Source: Cryptomeria japonica (Eukaryota > Streptophyta > Pinopsida > Cupressales > Cupressaceae). Taken from it: DNA of 64,000 nt. Positions 12,494-24,490 of the stretch are shown one piece after another. The notes beneath the pieces were generated by a model. The model saw nothing but the letters and a program-made list of their open reading frames with translations, had not been told where the DNA came from and searched no databases. Made by a program: the position numbers and the translations under genes. The stretch's first letter is position 1. Every line of letters begins with the position of its first letter. The stretch is from positions 158,574,471 to 158,638,470 of the forward strand of contig NC_081411.1 in NCBI RefSeq assembly GCF_030272615.1. Direction: 5' to 3'.

Positions 12494-13234
12494 CTAATCA
12501 AACTTGCCATTTCTATCATCCTTGTGTACATAGCATCTACTTCCAAATATTTTGAAATAACTTACATTAGGTTTCTTGTCATACCAGATTTCATATGGTG
12601 TCTTCAAATTTCCTTTCTTCAGTTGTACTCGGTTCAGGGTGTAAACTGTTGTGCTTATTGCTTCTCTCCAAAATGTTTGTGGCACTTTCTTTTCAATCAT
12701 CAGGGTTCCGGCACAATCCACAATAGATCTGTTTCTTCTCTCAGCAATTCCATTTTGTTGTGGAGTTCTTGGTGCAGGGAGTTGTCTTTTAATACCATGA
12801 TCATTGCAGAATAAGTTGAACTCATCAGATGTGAACTCTCCTCCTCTATCTGATCTAAGACATTTCAGTTGTCTTCCTATTTCATTTTCAACTCTTGCCT
12901 TGTACCATTTAAACATTTGAAAAGCTTTTGAATTTTCTTTTAAAAACATTACTGACATCATCCTTGAGTAATCATCCACAAATAATATGAAATATTTATC
13001 ACCATAATAACTTTGGACTTTCATAGGACCACAAAAATTAGTGTGCACAAGATCTAAAATTCCCTTAGAAGTGTAAGACTTACTTGTAAAGCTTGATCTT
13101 GTCATTTTACCCATCTGGCATCCTCGACACATAGCATTCACAGGTTTTTCAAGACTCGATAGACCTCTTACTCGGTGCTTCTTGCTTATTTTGATCAGAT
13201 TATCAAAATTTACATGACAAAACCTTTTATGCCA
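12494..13234 (-). pseudogene. pol: copia GAG-pre-integrase and integrase core (broken)
   Basis: Starts just after a TAG at 13235-13237 with LWHKRFCHVNF and MCRGCQMGKM, the HHCC zinc module in front of the integrase core. The core follows with FVDDYSR (second catalytic Asp) and TPQQNGIAERRNRS (catalytic Glu). The first catalytic position reads LVHTNFCGPM, where the family has HTD, so Asp has become Asn. It ends at TAG 12491-12493 after RCYVHKDDRNGKFD. The same reading frame is kept on both sides of each stop, so these are point nonsense changes. The family protein inserts cDNA into the genome. Confidence 0.92.
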
Positions 13235-13237
13235 TAA

Positions 13238-14752
13238 CTAGGTATCATCTATCTTTGCATATAGACACTTATTCCGAGTTGAATCAAGATGAAATGTATT
13301 ACCTCTTGTTTGTGTCCCAGTATTAGATAACTTTCCATTCTTGTCATGAACTTTGACGATTCCTTTCTGAAATTCTATTCGGTATCCTGTATTGTTTAGT
13401 TGTGCTACACTCAACAAATAATATTTCAAACCTTCAACCCAATAAACATCATTGCACTTTGCATTGTCAAGAAGTGTTATGGATCCTTTACCTTTTACCA
13501 AACATGGTGCATCATTACCAAATCTTACATAGCCTCCATCATAGTCTTCTAACATAACAAACTTGTGTTTATCAGCTGTAATGTGATGTGAGCATCCACT
13601 GTCTATGATCCAAGAATCATTAGAATTTATGTGAGACATTAGGGCTTTTTCTTCATACCTTTCTTCATCTAATCCATCTTTGATAGCCACATAAACTACT
13701 TCCTCTGTATTAGTTTCATCTGATTTATCATCATTGGATTCCTCATCAGCTATTAAGCATGACTTTCTATCTCTTCTTCTGAAGTCTCGGTGTCCTCTAT
13801 AATGATTATCTTTCTTTCTATCATCTCGGTAATCTCTCTTTTCAGTAGAATATTTGTCAGGACAATTAGAAGCCATATGTCCTATCTTATCACAATTGAA
13901 ACATTTCAAAGGTAGTTTTCCTTTATACTTACCTTTCCCTCTCGGTAACCTTCTGGCTAGTAGTGCTTCAAACTCTTCTTGCTTTCTGATTTCCTCATAC
14001 AGTTTGTGTACTTCCTCCATGTTCTTGCAAAATCTTTCACTTGCTCCACTGTGATCTCCTTCAGAGCACTTATACTTTCTTTCATTGTAATCATTAGATT
14101 CATCAAGATGAAAAGAACTAAATGTAGATTCAACTTTATTTGCCGAAGACCCACTGTTATCAAAGTTACTTAACTCAAATGCATGTAGCTTACCAATAGT
14201 AGCATCTAAAGAAAGTGGCATATTGGGTATAGACCTTAATTCATTGATTGAAGAGACTCGGATTGCATAAGCTGGTAGAAGGGGTCTTAACAACTTACTT
14301 GTTATATCCTTTTCTTCAATGGTTCCACCTGCTCCTTTGATTTGATTGACAATCTCCTTTAGTCTTATACTATACTGGGTTATGTTCTCACCTTCATTCA
14401 TCCTCATAGATTCAAGTTGTCCTCTTAGACTATCAACTTTTGCTCTTTGTACATGTTCATCTCCTCCATACATAGATATGAGCTTGTCCCACATGGCCTT
14501 TGCATCATTGCAACCTTCTAGATCATTAAACTCTGAATCAGTCAATGCAGATGTTATTTCAATCATTGCTTGGATATGTTCTTGCTTTGCCTTTATCTCT
14601 TCCATTGTCAATGGATAGGTACTCGGAGTGATGAAATCATTCTCCAGATAATATATAGCATATTCTCCAACTTCTGATAGGTGCATCTTCATCCTTTTCT
14701 GCCATGTAGAGAAACTTGACTTGTTCAGCTTCAGTGCATCCCTCTTATACAT
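13238..14752 (-). pseudogene. gag: copia Gag and aspartic protease
   Basis: I chose the ATG at 14752 (MYKRDALKLNKSSF), since the frame upstream of it runs into the primer site without an ATG. The Gag part has the W..R...HL pattern of UBN2/retrotrans_gag proteins, LRGQLESMRMNEGENITQY, and a CCHC knuckle CFNCDKIGHMASNC (CX2CX4HX4C). Protease follows with SWIIDSGCSHHIT, the DSG active site. The frame stays open for 505 codons and stops at TAG 13235-13237 in front of LWHKR, where the family normally has a tryptophan. Gag forms the virus-like particle and the protease cuts the polyprotein. This is the best-preserved part of the element. Confidence 0.92.
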
Positions 14753-14804
14753 CTTTGCATCTTTTGCCTCAAGCACCTTTAAACTTTTTCTTCCGGATTC
14801 CAAA

Positions 14805-14816
14805 GCTCTGATACCA
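14805..14816 (-). other. copia primer-binding site (tRNA-iMet)
   Basis: On the minus strand it reads TGGTATCAGAGC, complementary to the 3' end of plant initiator methionine tRNA. It lies two bases after the 5' LTR, whose last bases are CTATCA. This fixes the orientation and the inner LTR border. Confidence 0.95.
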
Positions 14817-14818
14817 AT

Positions 14819-16375
14819 TGATAGTTCTGATACTTGATGTTAAGTACAGATTGCAAGCTAATAAGATGAGAGGAGGGGGGGGGGGGGGTGAATCATACAA
14901 ACTTAATCTTCCATAAAAACATCAGATTAAACCTCGGTACCATATACTTTAGTAATAAAACCAAAACTCCTAAACATGCAAACTCAAAAGCATATGAACA
15001 TCATAACATTCATAACACTAGATTTGACATGGAAACCCAAATAGGAAAAAACCACTGTTGGATTTTGGACCCACTAAGAAATATACTCTTCTAGAGTATG
15101 CTCGGTTAAAAGCAAATCCTATTTAAATTACAAACACATTGCTAGATGTGACACAGTTAAGGGATTTCCCTCAGATCTATTAGGATCTTCACCTTGTTAG
15201 AAGTGACCTTGTTAAAGGATTTCAAACACTCAATCAGAATGTCACCTTGCTAGAGGGTTTTACAAATAAGACTGTTAAGTCCACTCGGTTAAGAGATTTT
15301 CTGTCACTTTACAAAATAAAAGTAATAAAAAATCTATCTGCAACTTAACATCTAAAATGCTAAAACAGATTCTTATTTTCTCAATACAATATAGACATAG
15401 AACTAATCTTGTCCATATGCTGGGCTCTATACTCTGTTATTCAAAATAGGTCTTCAAGCTTTAGTGCTCGGTAATCACTATGTAGCATCCCTGTGCATAC
15501 ACTTGCCCGCATACATTGTTTATCAACAGTTCCTTGTTTATAAACAATAGCTAACTGCTTAATCTCCTTGATCACATTTCCCATGATCAATCATAGCCAT
15601 TAGATCTTCAAACTTTGTCCAGGTTCAATGTATCCTTCGATCTGAAAATGTTTTACCCCACTTTGGAACTTGCATACATTTCTTGGAACTTGTGCTAGGG
15701 TATTACGGTTCAATCTAAGCTGTAGATCTTCCTGCTGATTTTCCTTTGCCATAGATTCTTTAACAAACTTCATTCACGGCATACCAATCATTTAATCATA
15801 GCTAGCTCATCAGCTTCCTTCATTAAATAATGCATGTAATCATTTAATGCATTATGTTATTACTCGATTGTAGCTCGGTAAATACTAAACTTCACTCGGT
15901 AGACATACCGCCTTCATTAACCGATAGCGATAACCTTAGGGTTTACCAACTAGGTTCCTTAGGGTTTACCGACTAGGTTCCTTAGGGTTTACCGACTAGG
16001 TTCTTTGCTCGGTAACATAGTGTAGTATTAACCTTACAATCAATAACATATGTATGATATCAAAACAATCTAAACATCATGATCTCATCATTCTCTAACT
16101 CGGTATTAGTTGCCCATTGAATAACTTATTTCTCCCCTTATTCATCATATTCTTTCTGTGTCTTTTACCGACATCTTTATACTCATCAAATCATACTTCT
16201 AAAGATATGGTAACATCATACTGAATTAGAAAATCAATTTCTTGACATCAATGACAAAATAATAATATTAAGATAGTAAAGATCCTTAATTAGTTATATC
16301 CATAATCATCAACAAGCTTCTCAATATCCTTATTGAAATGCCAACAATCTCTCCTTGTCTATTATAATGCCAACA
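14819..16375 (-). repeat. copia 5' LTR (right in window), with a 29-bp extension
   Basis: Homologous to 8662-10157 up to GAAATGCCAACA at 16346, but it then runs on for 29 bp (16347-16375) and ends in a second GCCAACA directly before the target duplication. Read in sense, the extension resembles the polypurine tract and the bases before it (CAAGGAGAGAT against CAAAGGGGGAGAT). It carries three copies of the 23-bp unit at 15934-16002 and a long G run near 14876-14888. Confidence 0.88.
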
Positions 16376-17440
16376 CAATGATGTCTCATCGATATAGAAG
16401 GGCCATCAAAGAAAGGAAACGTTGATGAACTTCAGATAGGACTATCGAAGACGGTAATTGCATTGACAAAAGATATCGAGGAAAGCGGAGATGGTTTTCA
16501 TTGTTGGGAAAAGGTGAATCGAGGAGATAATACCATCAGTACTAAGGGACTCACCGAAAGAAACATTCTCATTGAAAGGAAAAGGTCGATCAGACAAAAA
16601 AGAAGTTACATCTACAAAAGATATCGATGAGGAGATAGGTTTCGAGGAGGCTAAAAGGCCTATCTCTGATATGTGTTGTTTCACTGATAACACTTTATTG
16701 GTGGAATATGATAGGATAGGATGGAAAGGCTTCGGTGAGACAATAGATCCATTCATCGACAGGCATAGTCATATCGATGGAAGAGGTATTTCGGTTGAAA
16801 AGTAAAGGAGGTCACCAAAGCCCAAGGTTTCTTCGACATGAAGATATTCGGATTCAAATAGTATCGATGAGACCCAACAATGTCTTATCGATATAGAAGG
16901 GCCATCAAAGAAAGGAAACGCCGATGAACTTCAGAGGGGACTCATCGAAGAAAAAAAATCCATCGATAAAAGATATCGAGGAAAGCGGAGAGGTTTCATC
17001 GATAGGAAAAGGTCTTCGAGGAGATAATACCAATGGTACAAAGGGACTTCACTGAAAGAAACAGTCTCATTGAAAGGAAAAGGTCAATCAGACAAAAAGA
17101 AGTTACATAGACAAAAGATATCGATGAGGAAATAGGTTTCTAGGAGGCTAAAGGGCATGTCTCTGATATACGTTGGTTCGTTGATTCAACTTTATTGGTG
17201 GAAGATGACAAGAGAGGATAAAGAAAGGCTTCGGTGAGACAATAGATCCATTCATCGACAGGGCATAGTAGTATCGATGGAAGAAGTATTTCGGTGGAAA
17301 AATAAAGGAGGTAACCAAAGCCTAAGGTTTCTTCGACATAAAACCCGATGGGTATCAGATAGGTAATAGTGAGGAGGTATCCCTAGAGATCGAATACAGT
17401 ATTTTGATGAATGAAGGAAATACTTGATCAGAGTGATATT
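16376..17440 (-). repeat. CGAT-rich tandem array of LINE A, proximal part
   Basis: The first five bases are the right copia target duplication (CAATG). About two units are visible, with anchors AGGTTTC at 16637 and 17134, a 497-bp spacing. The motifs ATCGATAGGAAAAGG, AAAGATATCGA and GGGCCATCAAAGAAAGG recur. One sense frame is open for 104 codons (16756-16442) and is similar to a frame in copy B, but other frames are open too, so I do not call it coding. Confidence 0.88.
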
Positions 17441-17649
17441 CAAAACAATAGTGATAGTTAACGGTTATGTGTTGAAAAGCCAATATTTAAACTGAATGCT
17501 TTCCTGAGTATCTATACAAAAAAATAGGGGGCAGGAAGAGGAATAAATAAGGGGGCTAAAATAGAGTCTAGGGAGGAGAAACATAAGGGGATGAAAGGAG
17601 GAACATGCTAATGACCACTTAGGACATGAAAACAAAAGAGGGGGTTTCC
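17441..17649 (-). other. LINE A 3' UTR, proximal part
   Basis: Homologous to 52544-52719 in copy B on the other strand. It joins the ORF2 stop to the CGAT array. Shared strings include CCTAAGTGGTCATTAGCATG and ATTCCTCTTCCTGCCCCCT in sense orientation. Confidence 0.75.
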
Positions 17650-20600
17650 TTAAGGTGACACAGACAGGAGATTGATGTCATCGTCTCTCAAGTTGGCCAA
17701 CTCATCCGTCATCCGCTCTCTTATTTCCCTCCCTATAGATATGATTAATTGTGAACCTATCAAAATCTCTGCACAAGTCAAGAGCTTTTGACAGCAAAGT
17801 ATTTAGTCTCTAATTAGGCATACTACCTTTCCTCAGAGCATTGACAATTATAGCTAAATCTCCTTCAATTTCAAAGGTTTTAGCTCCTAGTTTCCTACAT
17901 AAATCTAGACCTTCCACCAAGGCCATAAGTTCCACCCTATTGTTTGTGTTGATGCCAACCGAAGAGGCAAGCGTTGCTAGTTCCTTGCCTTCCCAATTAT
18001 GCACAACACATCCGATCCCTACTTTCCCTGGGTTGCCACGAGATGCCCCATCAAAGTTTAGCTTCAACCACCCTTTGCCTAGGGGCTACCATCTGCATGC
18101 TTCCCTTGATCATAGACTTGCAAAAGGACCCTCTCCTACAAAGGGAGGAAAGGATAATCCTTCCTGACATTTTTTCATCTTTTCATCCCAATGAGTGATA
18201 GAGGCATTCTTCAATGTTCCTGATGATAGCCAGTTGTTTATGAGCTCAGTGATAGCTAACTCTATCTTGTTAATGATTCTAGGAACCTCTAGTTTTTCAT
18301 TCTTAAAGAAACATCTATTTCTCTCCTTCCATAGTTCCCACATAATGGAAGAAGGAAGAGTTGTCCATAAACCTTCAAAGAGACAGCCACACCTGAGGAA
18401 AGGCCATGCCTTGAGTATTCCAAAGATGGTGTGGGGGAAGGCCGCAGACCATTCAAGTTTGTTGGTGAACTAGATCCAGCATTTGTGAGCAAAGGGGCAG
18501 TTAAGGAGGATATGGTTGGTGTCTTCCTCCTCTGCCTCATAGAGAGGACATCTACTAGGGCCCTTATACCCCATCCTCCTGAATTTGTCCACAATTGGAG
18601 CTTATTCTGAATCACAAGCCAAGAGAAGATGCCTGCCTTTGGCAGACAATATTTATCCCAACACAGTTTCAAGGGAAGCTCAGTCGTAGGTCTTAAAAAC
18701 ACTTTGGAGATGTGAGAGTACCCATCCCTGGAGTTGTATTCCCCATTTAGGGAACCATCCCATATGAGCTTATCCTCTTCATGACTAAAGACTATGTTCC
18801 TTGATTTGAGAATGGTCATAAGAATATGTTTGTCTCTTTCCGAGATAACCTCATCAACCTTCTCAATCCACTACCAACCAACCCCATCCTCTGAAACGGA
18901 AATATAGTTGTTTAACAGGGGGGGTCTGTGAGATTCCAGAAGGAAACCAGTAGCACCGAAGTCATGGATTTTATCAATGGCCTTATACCCACCCCATGAA
19001 TTAGACCAGAAAAGGGCTTTATCCCCACATCCCAAGTTCCAGGTAAGTCTGTCAGAGATAATCCTCCTACAGTCTAGCATGAAATTCCATAGGTAGGACC
19101 CTCTAGGGGGGTTGCTTTCTTTGAAGATTTGGATAGGATCCCTACCATTGGGGTATTTGAGGTGTAGCAGACAAGCCCATTTGAGGTGGGGGGATCTGAA
19201 CAATCTCCAAATCAACTTGGCACCCAAGGCTCTACCCTGATCTCAGATATTTTTAATGCCAACTCCACCTTCTTCCTTGGGTCTGCATATCTTATCCTAG
19301 GATATGAGAGATATTTTTTGGTTGACATTAGTACCTTGCCAAAAGAAGATCCTAAGATGTTTGTTGAGATCAACAAGTTTGGAAGAAGATAGATGTTGAT
19401 AGGAGAGCTAGTAGATGGGCATGGCTGACAAGCCCAATCTTACCAAGGTTGTCATACCCGCAAAAGAGAGCCATTTTCCTTTCCATGAGTTAATCCTAGA
19501 CTTGATTTTATCCACCAAGTTGTCCCATAATTTTGAGGGTCTCCTCCCTTTTTCAAGGGGGATGCCTAGATATTTACAAGGAAGGGTACCTTGACTAATC
19601 TCCAAGACATTGCAGATCTCCTTTCCTAAAGTTGGGTCTATGTTGAACATAAAAACTGTAGATTTAGCTAGATTCACCTCTTGACCCGAGGCTAACATAT
19701 AGGACTCGAGGATGCCTTTGAAGGCACTTTCTTCTCTCCCACTTCCATGCCCAAAAAGAATCGTTTCGTCAACAAATTGCCAATGGGTGAAAGGAGGGAG
19801 GCCTCTGGTGATGGGGATTCCTTGGATCCCACCCTCCTCTTTGGCTTTAGAAATGAATCTACCAAGAGCTTTAGCCATAATGATGAAGAGGAAGGGGGAC
19901 ATTGGATCTCCTTGCCTGAGACCTCTCAAGCTACTGAAGAAACCTTCTGATGAACCATTAACCATAATAGAGAATTTAGGGGTGGAAATACATTCAAAGA
20001 TTAGGTTGACACAGGATTTGGAAAATCCAAAGGCCTCCAAGCATTTACATAGGAAGTGCCAATCAACTTTTTCATAAGCTTTACTAATGTCTAATTTGAC
20101 TAGCATGCTTGGAGCCCTATTGAGCTGGACCAAATGAATGGCCTCTTGGGCGATAATAACCCCATCATAGATTTATCTATCTACTACGAAGCTAGTTTGT
20201 TCTTCACTGATGATAATGGGGAGCATATTTTGAAGTCTAGTTGCTAGGGTTTTGGTAAGGAGTTTATATAGAGTATTGCAAAGGGCTATTTGTCTGAAGT
20301 CATTAAAGCTTTTAGGATTTTCTCTTTTGGGAATGAGAACTAGGAAGGTGTTGTTGATTTATTTGAGAATCTTACCAGAGTTCCTAACACCTTCTAAGGC
20401 ATCCGTGATCTTTGTCCCCATAAAAACCCAGCATTTTTGGAAAAAGCTAGTGGGGAAGCCATCCAAACCTGGAGCCTTGTCTGGATTCATCTTCATAAGG
20501 ATAGATTTAACCTCCTCCATGGAGAATTTTTTTAACAAAATTTTATTGTGGTCATCGTTAATGAGTTTTGGAAGATTCTTGATGATGTTGAGTTGGCCCC

Positions 20601-21855
20601 TAAGGTTGGAGCCTTCAGGATTGTTTAAGATTTTATAAAAGAACCTTACTACCTCAGAGGCAACATCATCCAGTTCAAACAGGATGGAGCCCTGGAAGTT
20701 CTTGATTTTAGAAATACGATTGACCCCTCGCCTCTACTTGGTGCTATTGTGGAAGAACTTAGTATTTCAGTCCCCATCACTCAACCAGATCTCCCTTAAT
20801 TTTTGTTTCCAGAAGATTTCTTCATTAGATAGAATCTTTTCATACTCAGAGAGTAGAGCCTTTTCATTAAGGAAGAGAGGTTCATCCATTCCGTTCTCAA
20901 GAACCTCCATGTTAACAATCTTAAGATCATTTTCAATTAAGAGTTTTTTATCAAAAATATTGTCAAAATTAATCTGGTTCCATTCTAGGAGCTTCCTTTT
21001 GATAAGCTTTAACTTACTTGCAACAATAAACATCTTCGAACCAGAGAAGACAAAGCTTCTGCACCAATTCTCAATTAAGTTTAACAGATTATCATCTCTT
21101 AACCACATGCTCTCAAACTTAAAGGGGCATTTATTAGGGGAGTGGTCAGATAATAAGTTAAGTTGGAGTGGAAAATGATCAGAACCTAATAATGGGAGAG
21201 GCTCTACGTTCAAGGAGTAATTAAGCTCCGCGAGCCCCCCATGGATAAAGAACCTGTCTAATTTCACAGCGATGTTACAAAAACCAGACCTTCTATTGTT
21301 CCAGGTGAAGGCATTATCTGCCGTCTAGATTTCCAATAGGGAATTCCTATTGTTCCAATGATTGAAATCTACAGCGGCGGGAGGGAGTTTGCTACTCCCT
21401 CCCCTTTTGTCTACAATCTTAGTGATAGCATTGAAGTCTCCACCAATGATGCATACATCATTTGAGAAGCTTCTAAGGAAAAGCTCAAGTTCTATCCACA
21501 CCCTAGCCTTATCCCTATTCTGGATAGGGCCATAAACGTTTATCATTTTGAACCTAAGGTTATATTTATAGCTTACAACTTCTCCTCCTAACAAGTTTTG
21601 CTTAATCTCTAAAGGTGTAAACAAGATGAATCTAGAGTCCCAAATGATAGCTAAACCCCCTGAGGCCCCTATGGTAGGGGAATGCTTTAGCTATCTAATG
21701 CCTAGCTTTTTCTCAAAAATTAGAATCTTAGAGGAGTTCATTTTAGTTTCTTGGATTAACATTATGTTTGGTCTAGAATCAGAGATGCAGTGCTTTAAGA
21801 TGCATTGTTTGTTAGGGGCATTCAGACCCCTATCATTCCATGTAATGATTTTCAT
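17650..21855 (-). pseudogene. LINE A ORF2: endonuclease, reverse transcriptase, RNase H (broken)
   Basis: Starts with ATG at 21855 (MKIITWN, the usual start of an APE-type endonuclease) and ends at TAA 17650-17652. Endonuclease signatures are IQETKMN, IGGDFNAI and GSDHFPL. The RT runs from about 20490 (MNPDKAPGLDGFP) through LVKLDISKAYEKVDW and RGLRQGDPMSPFLF to QFVDETILFG (19765-19776), where the second catalytic Asp is Glu. Next come LPCKYLGIPL, a zinc-finger-like region damaged by a frameshift, and RNase H (NFDGASRGNPG, NRVELMALVEGL, FEIEGDLAI). In-frame stops include 21691, 21325, 20767 and 18871, mostly Q, R or W codons turned to stop. A 7-bp duplication at 17703-17716 shifts the RNase H end. 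L1-type plant LINEs with a C-terminal RNase H are known. Confidence 0.92.
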
Positions 21856-21911
21856 GGCTCTATGGGGAGGAACTTCCCCTCGCCTACATTAAAAAGATTA
21901 GATATTTTAGA

Positions 21912-23988
21912 CTAACCCCTAGCTTCTCCAGCCTTAGATCTTAGTTCAGCAAGGGATCTCCTACCCCTTTTCTTACTGATTTTAGCATAGTAAGGAGAAT
22001 CTTTGCTTATATCAGAGCTGAGAATGCCTAGAGTGTTTGGGTTATCATTTTCTAAGTTGTCTATTGCTACAAAAAGTTCATTTGTTTCTAAGTCGACTCT
22101 AGCAATATCCACTAGATTTTTGACATAGAGATCCCTTTGTCTTTCCAATTCCTCATCATCACAAATTTCATCCACCAATTGATCCATAAGGTCGTTAACT
22201 ACTTCTTCACCTAAAAAATTAGCAATGATGTTAACTTCCCTAGCAACTCAATCACTCTCAGATTCTTAAAATGACTCTAAAACAACATTCAGAGATGGAG
22301 TGCAAACATCTGTCACCTCTAAGGCCTCCATACTTGAGACTTGAGATATTGGTTGAACCTGGACGGATGCCATACCTAGATTCGGGGCACAAAGGAGGAG
22401 GTGAGTACCCTTAAAGGGGAAGATCTCGAGGGGCTCACCCTTTCTAGAGGGATGAGAGAGCAAAATGAAGGCAAAATAGACAATATGAGCTACTCTTTCT
22501 GAGGGAGCATCTCACGGATTTCACCTTCTTCTAGGTGTCGATCCCCAGGAAATGCGGCAGCTATCTGTGGATTAATAGATGGCAAGAGAGGAGGAGGGGG
22601 GCTATATATCTTAACAAGAGAGCTGTGAGAGCATAGGTTCATGGTAAGGTGATTAGGGGCAATATTAGGAAAATAGCCTTCGAAGGTAAAACCCCCTCCT
22701 TCCACAAATCTGAATGGGATGCTATTAGATTTGAGGACCATTTTGGGGAAAGGTTTCTTAGAGGGGATCTTCCTCAACATAGTATCTTCGAAAGAACCAT
22801 TATAAAAGGGTAGTTCTAGGGTTAAACAAAGCTTGTCGCATTTCACTATTATGGGCTCTAAAGATTTAATATTAATATTCATATTAACAATCAAAAGCTG
22901 GTTAAAGAAGCTTAGAGCTGATTTCTTAACTTCTACATATTTGCCTATTTTGTTTCCTATTATTCTTAAAAACTCATTATTTTGCAATTCTACAGGGAAA
23001 TTATCAAGTGAAATTGCTCTGTTAACCATGCAGGAATTGAATTGAGATGGTAGGAGAGGGGTTGCCATTCTCAGTAATCAAACCCTAGGCCCTTGAATGT
23101 TAATATATCCTCGTTAAGAAAAGAATTTCTCAAACTCTAATTACCACATTCAATAGCTAAGAAATTGTCAAGAAGGATATCAATTTTTACCTTGTTCTTG
23201 AGAGAAGCCGACACCCAGTTAGCAATTTGATCTGCCAGGATCCCCCAGCCTTTCCACTGAGCAAAGATCATTCGGTCGTTGCAATGCATTTGATATCTTA
23301 CCTGAGTATGGGTGTCAATATCAATGAACAACCTATTAGGGTTAGTTGGAGGCTTTGAGGGTAAAATCGACTTATGATGTTGAACCTCCTCTAAAATGTG
23401 ATGATTCATGGAAGGGTGATGGTGCGGGGAGATCATGATCTTTGATAATTTACCCATGGATCTCTGAGGAGCAGAGAAAATCTTTGACTGGCTAGGTTTT
23501 ACAAAACCCTCCTCCCGATAATGATTGGGATTCGGCTTAAGGTAGTTTGGCTGCCCTAATGCTCTGTTGTTTTTGCGGCTCACCAAATTCCAATCCCAAT
23601 CCTAGCCTTTATAAAGAGGAGGGGGAGCCCTAACCATATCAGCCATAGAGTATTTAGTTTTTGCAAAGAAGGCTTCTTGAACGTGGGTCTGAGATATAAC
23701 CCTGCTAGAATTCTCAGTCCCAGGACCCCTTGGAACCCTAGCTGCCTCCTTGCATCTTTGATTCAGAGAAACTATGATGGAATTTGCTCCTGTGGCGCAA
23801 GTATTTAGGGCCTCGAATCTATTTGCAGATCCCACCTTGTTACTATGGGTGAATTTTTGAGGTTGTCCTGCTTGCCATGGGGAGTGCTTGGTGATACCAA
23901 TAATTTTCTTCTACCTTGATCCTTTTGAATTTGCAGTCCCATTTTTCTGTAATCCACTTTTCGTGGATCCAAAAATTTGTAGAGCCAT
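21912..23988 (-). pseudogene. LINE A ORF1, DUF4283-like nucleic-acid-binding protein (broken)
   Basis: The ATG at 23988 gives MALQIFGSTKS, and the frame ends at TAG 21912-21914 after RSKAGEARG, 57 bases before ORF2. Conserved with copy B are ANRFEAL, FFAKTKYS, RAPPP, IDTHTQVRYQMHCNDRMIF, WKGWGI, FLAIECGN, a DUF4283-like part (FPVELQNNEFLRIIGNKIG, KKSALSFFNQLLIVNM) and a C-terminal acidic helix region with LVDEICDDEELER. Stops lie near 23910, 23602 and 23137, and frameshifts near 23050 and 22480. I see no CCHC knuckle. LINE ORF1 proteins bind the element RNA. Confidence 0.82.
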
Positions 23989-24005
23989 GATTTCTTCGTT
24001 GTAAA

Positions 24006-24490
24006 ATATTTATTTAAATTATAATCTTAAAACTAATAATATTAATATTAATATTAATATTAATTTAAATTAATAATTATTTAATGAAAAAATTTATTAT
24101 AGTTATTAAAAATATATTTATTATTATATTTTTGTAATGTTATTATTAATCAAGTATTTATAATTAATAGATTATATTATTGTATTATATAGATTTAATA
24201 TTATATGATAATGATACATAATAAATTTCATTTCATTTATGTTATGAATATAATTTAGATTATAATTAATTATGTTAATAATGTTTATCAATAATATGCA
24301 TAATATTAAATTATTTATTAAAGCCTTAATCTCTAATTTCTTATATTTTAATAATTTAATATATTTAACCTTACTAATATATTATTATATCTAATTTTAT
24401 TATTCATTTATTATATATAATTAACATATTTAATTTTGATTTTATTTTAATATTAAAAAAGTAATTAATTCTAATATAATAATTTTAAAT
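24006..24490. other. very AT-rich spacer between two LINEs
   Basis: Almost only A and T, with (AATATT)n near 24030-24066. It separates the 5' end of LINE A from a LINE 3' end in the same orientation. No gene. Confidence 0.7.

Larger units (their letters stand above)
8662..16375 (-). mobile_element. Ty1/copia LTR retrotransposon, nested in LINE A
   Basis: A complete but dead element of about 7.7 kb on the minus strand. The right LTR (14819-16375) is the 5' LTR, followed in sense direction by the tRNA-iMet primer site, Gag-protease, integrase, reverse transcriptase, RNase H, a polypurine tract and the 3' LTR (8662-10157). The order INT before RT is that of Ty1/copia (Pseudoviridae). The LTRs differ at about one base in ten in the first 330 bp that I aligned by eye, so the insertion is old. 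The polyprotein has at least five in-frame stops, one frameshift and an altered integrase residue. The LTRs match between copies, and the 5-bp duplication supports a simple insertion. Confidence 0.95.
6968..24005 (-). mobile_element. LINE copy A (L1-type, RNase H-bearing), hosting a copia insertion
   Basis: A non-LTR retrotransposon on the minus strand, about 9.3 kb once the nested copia is removed. In sense order it holds ORF1 (from 23988), a short intergenic gap, ORF2 (21855 to 17650) with endonuclease, reverse transcriptase and RNase H, a 200-bp UTR part, a CGAT-rich tandem array (17440 to about 7736, split by copia), a 3'-terminal segment and an A-rich tail (6989 to 6968). The whole layout matches copy B at 46235-55278, which has a clear target duplication. 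Both ends lie in AT-rich DNA. A possible imperfect target duplication is TTGTAAA at about 6943 and 23999, but I cannot fix it. Both ORFs are inactivated. Confidence 0.88.
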
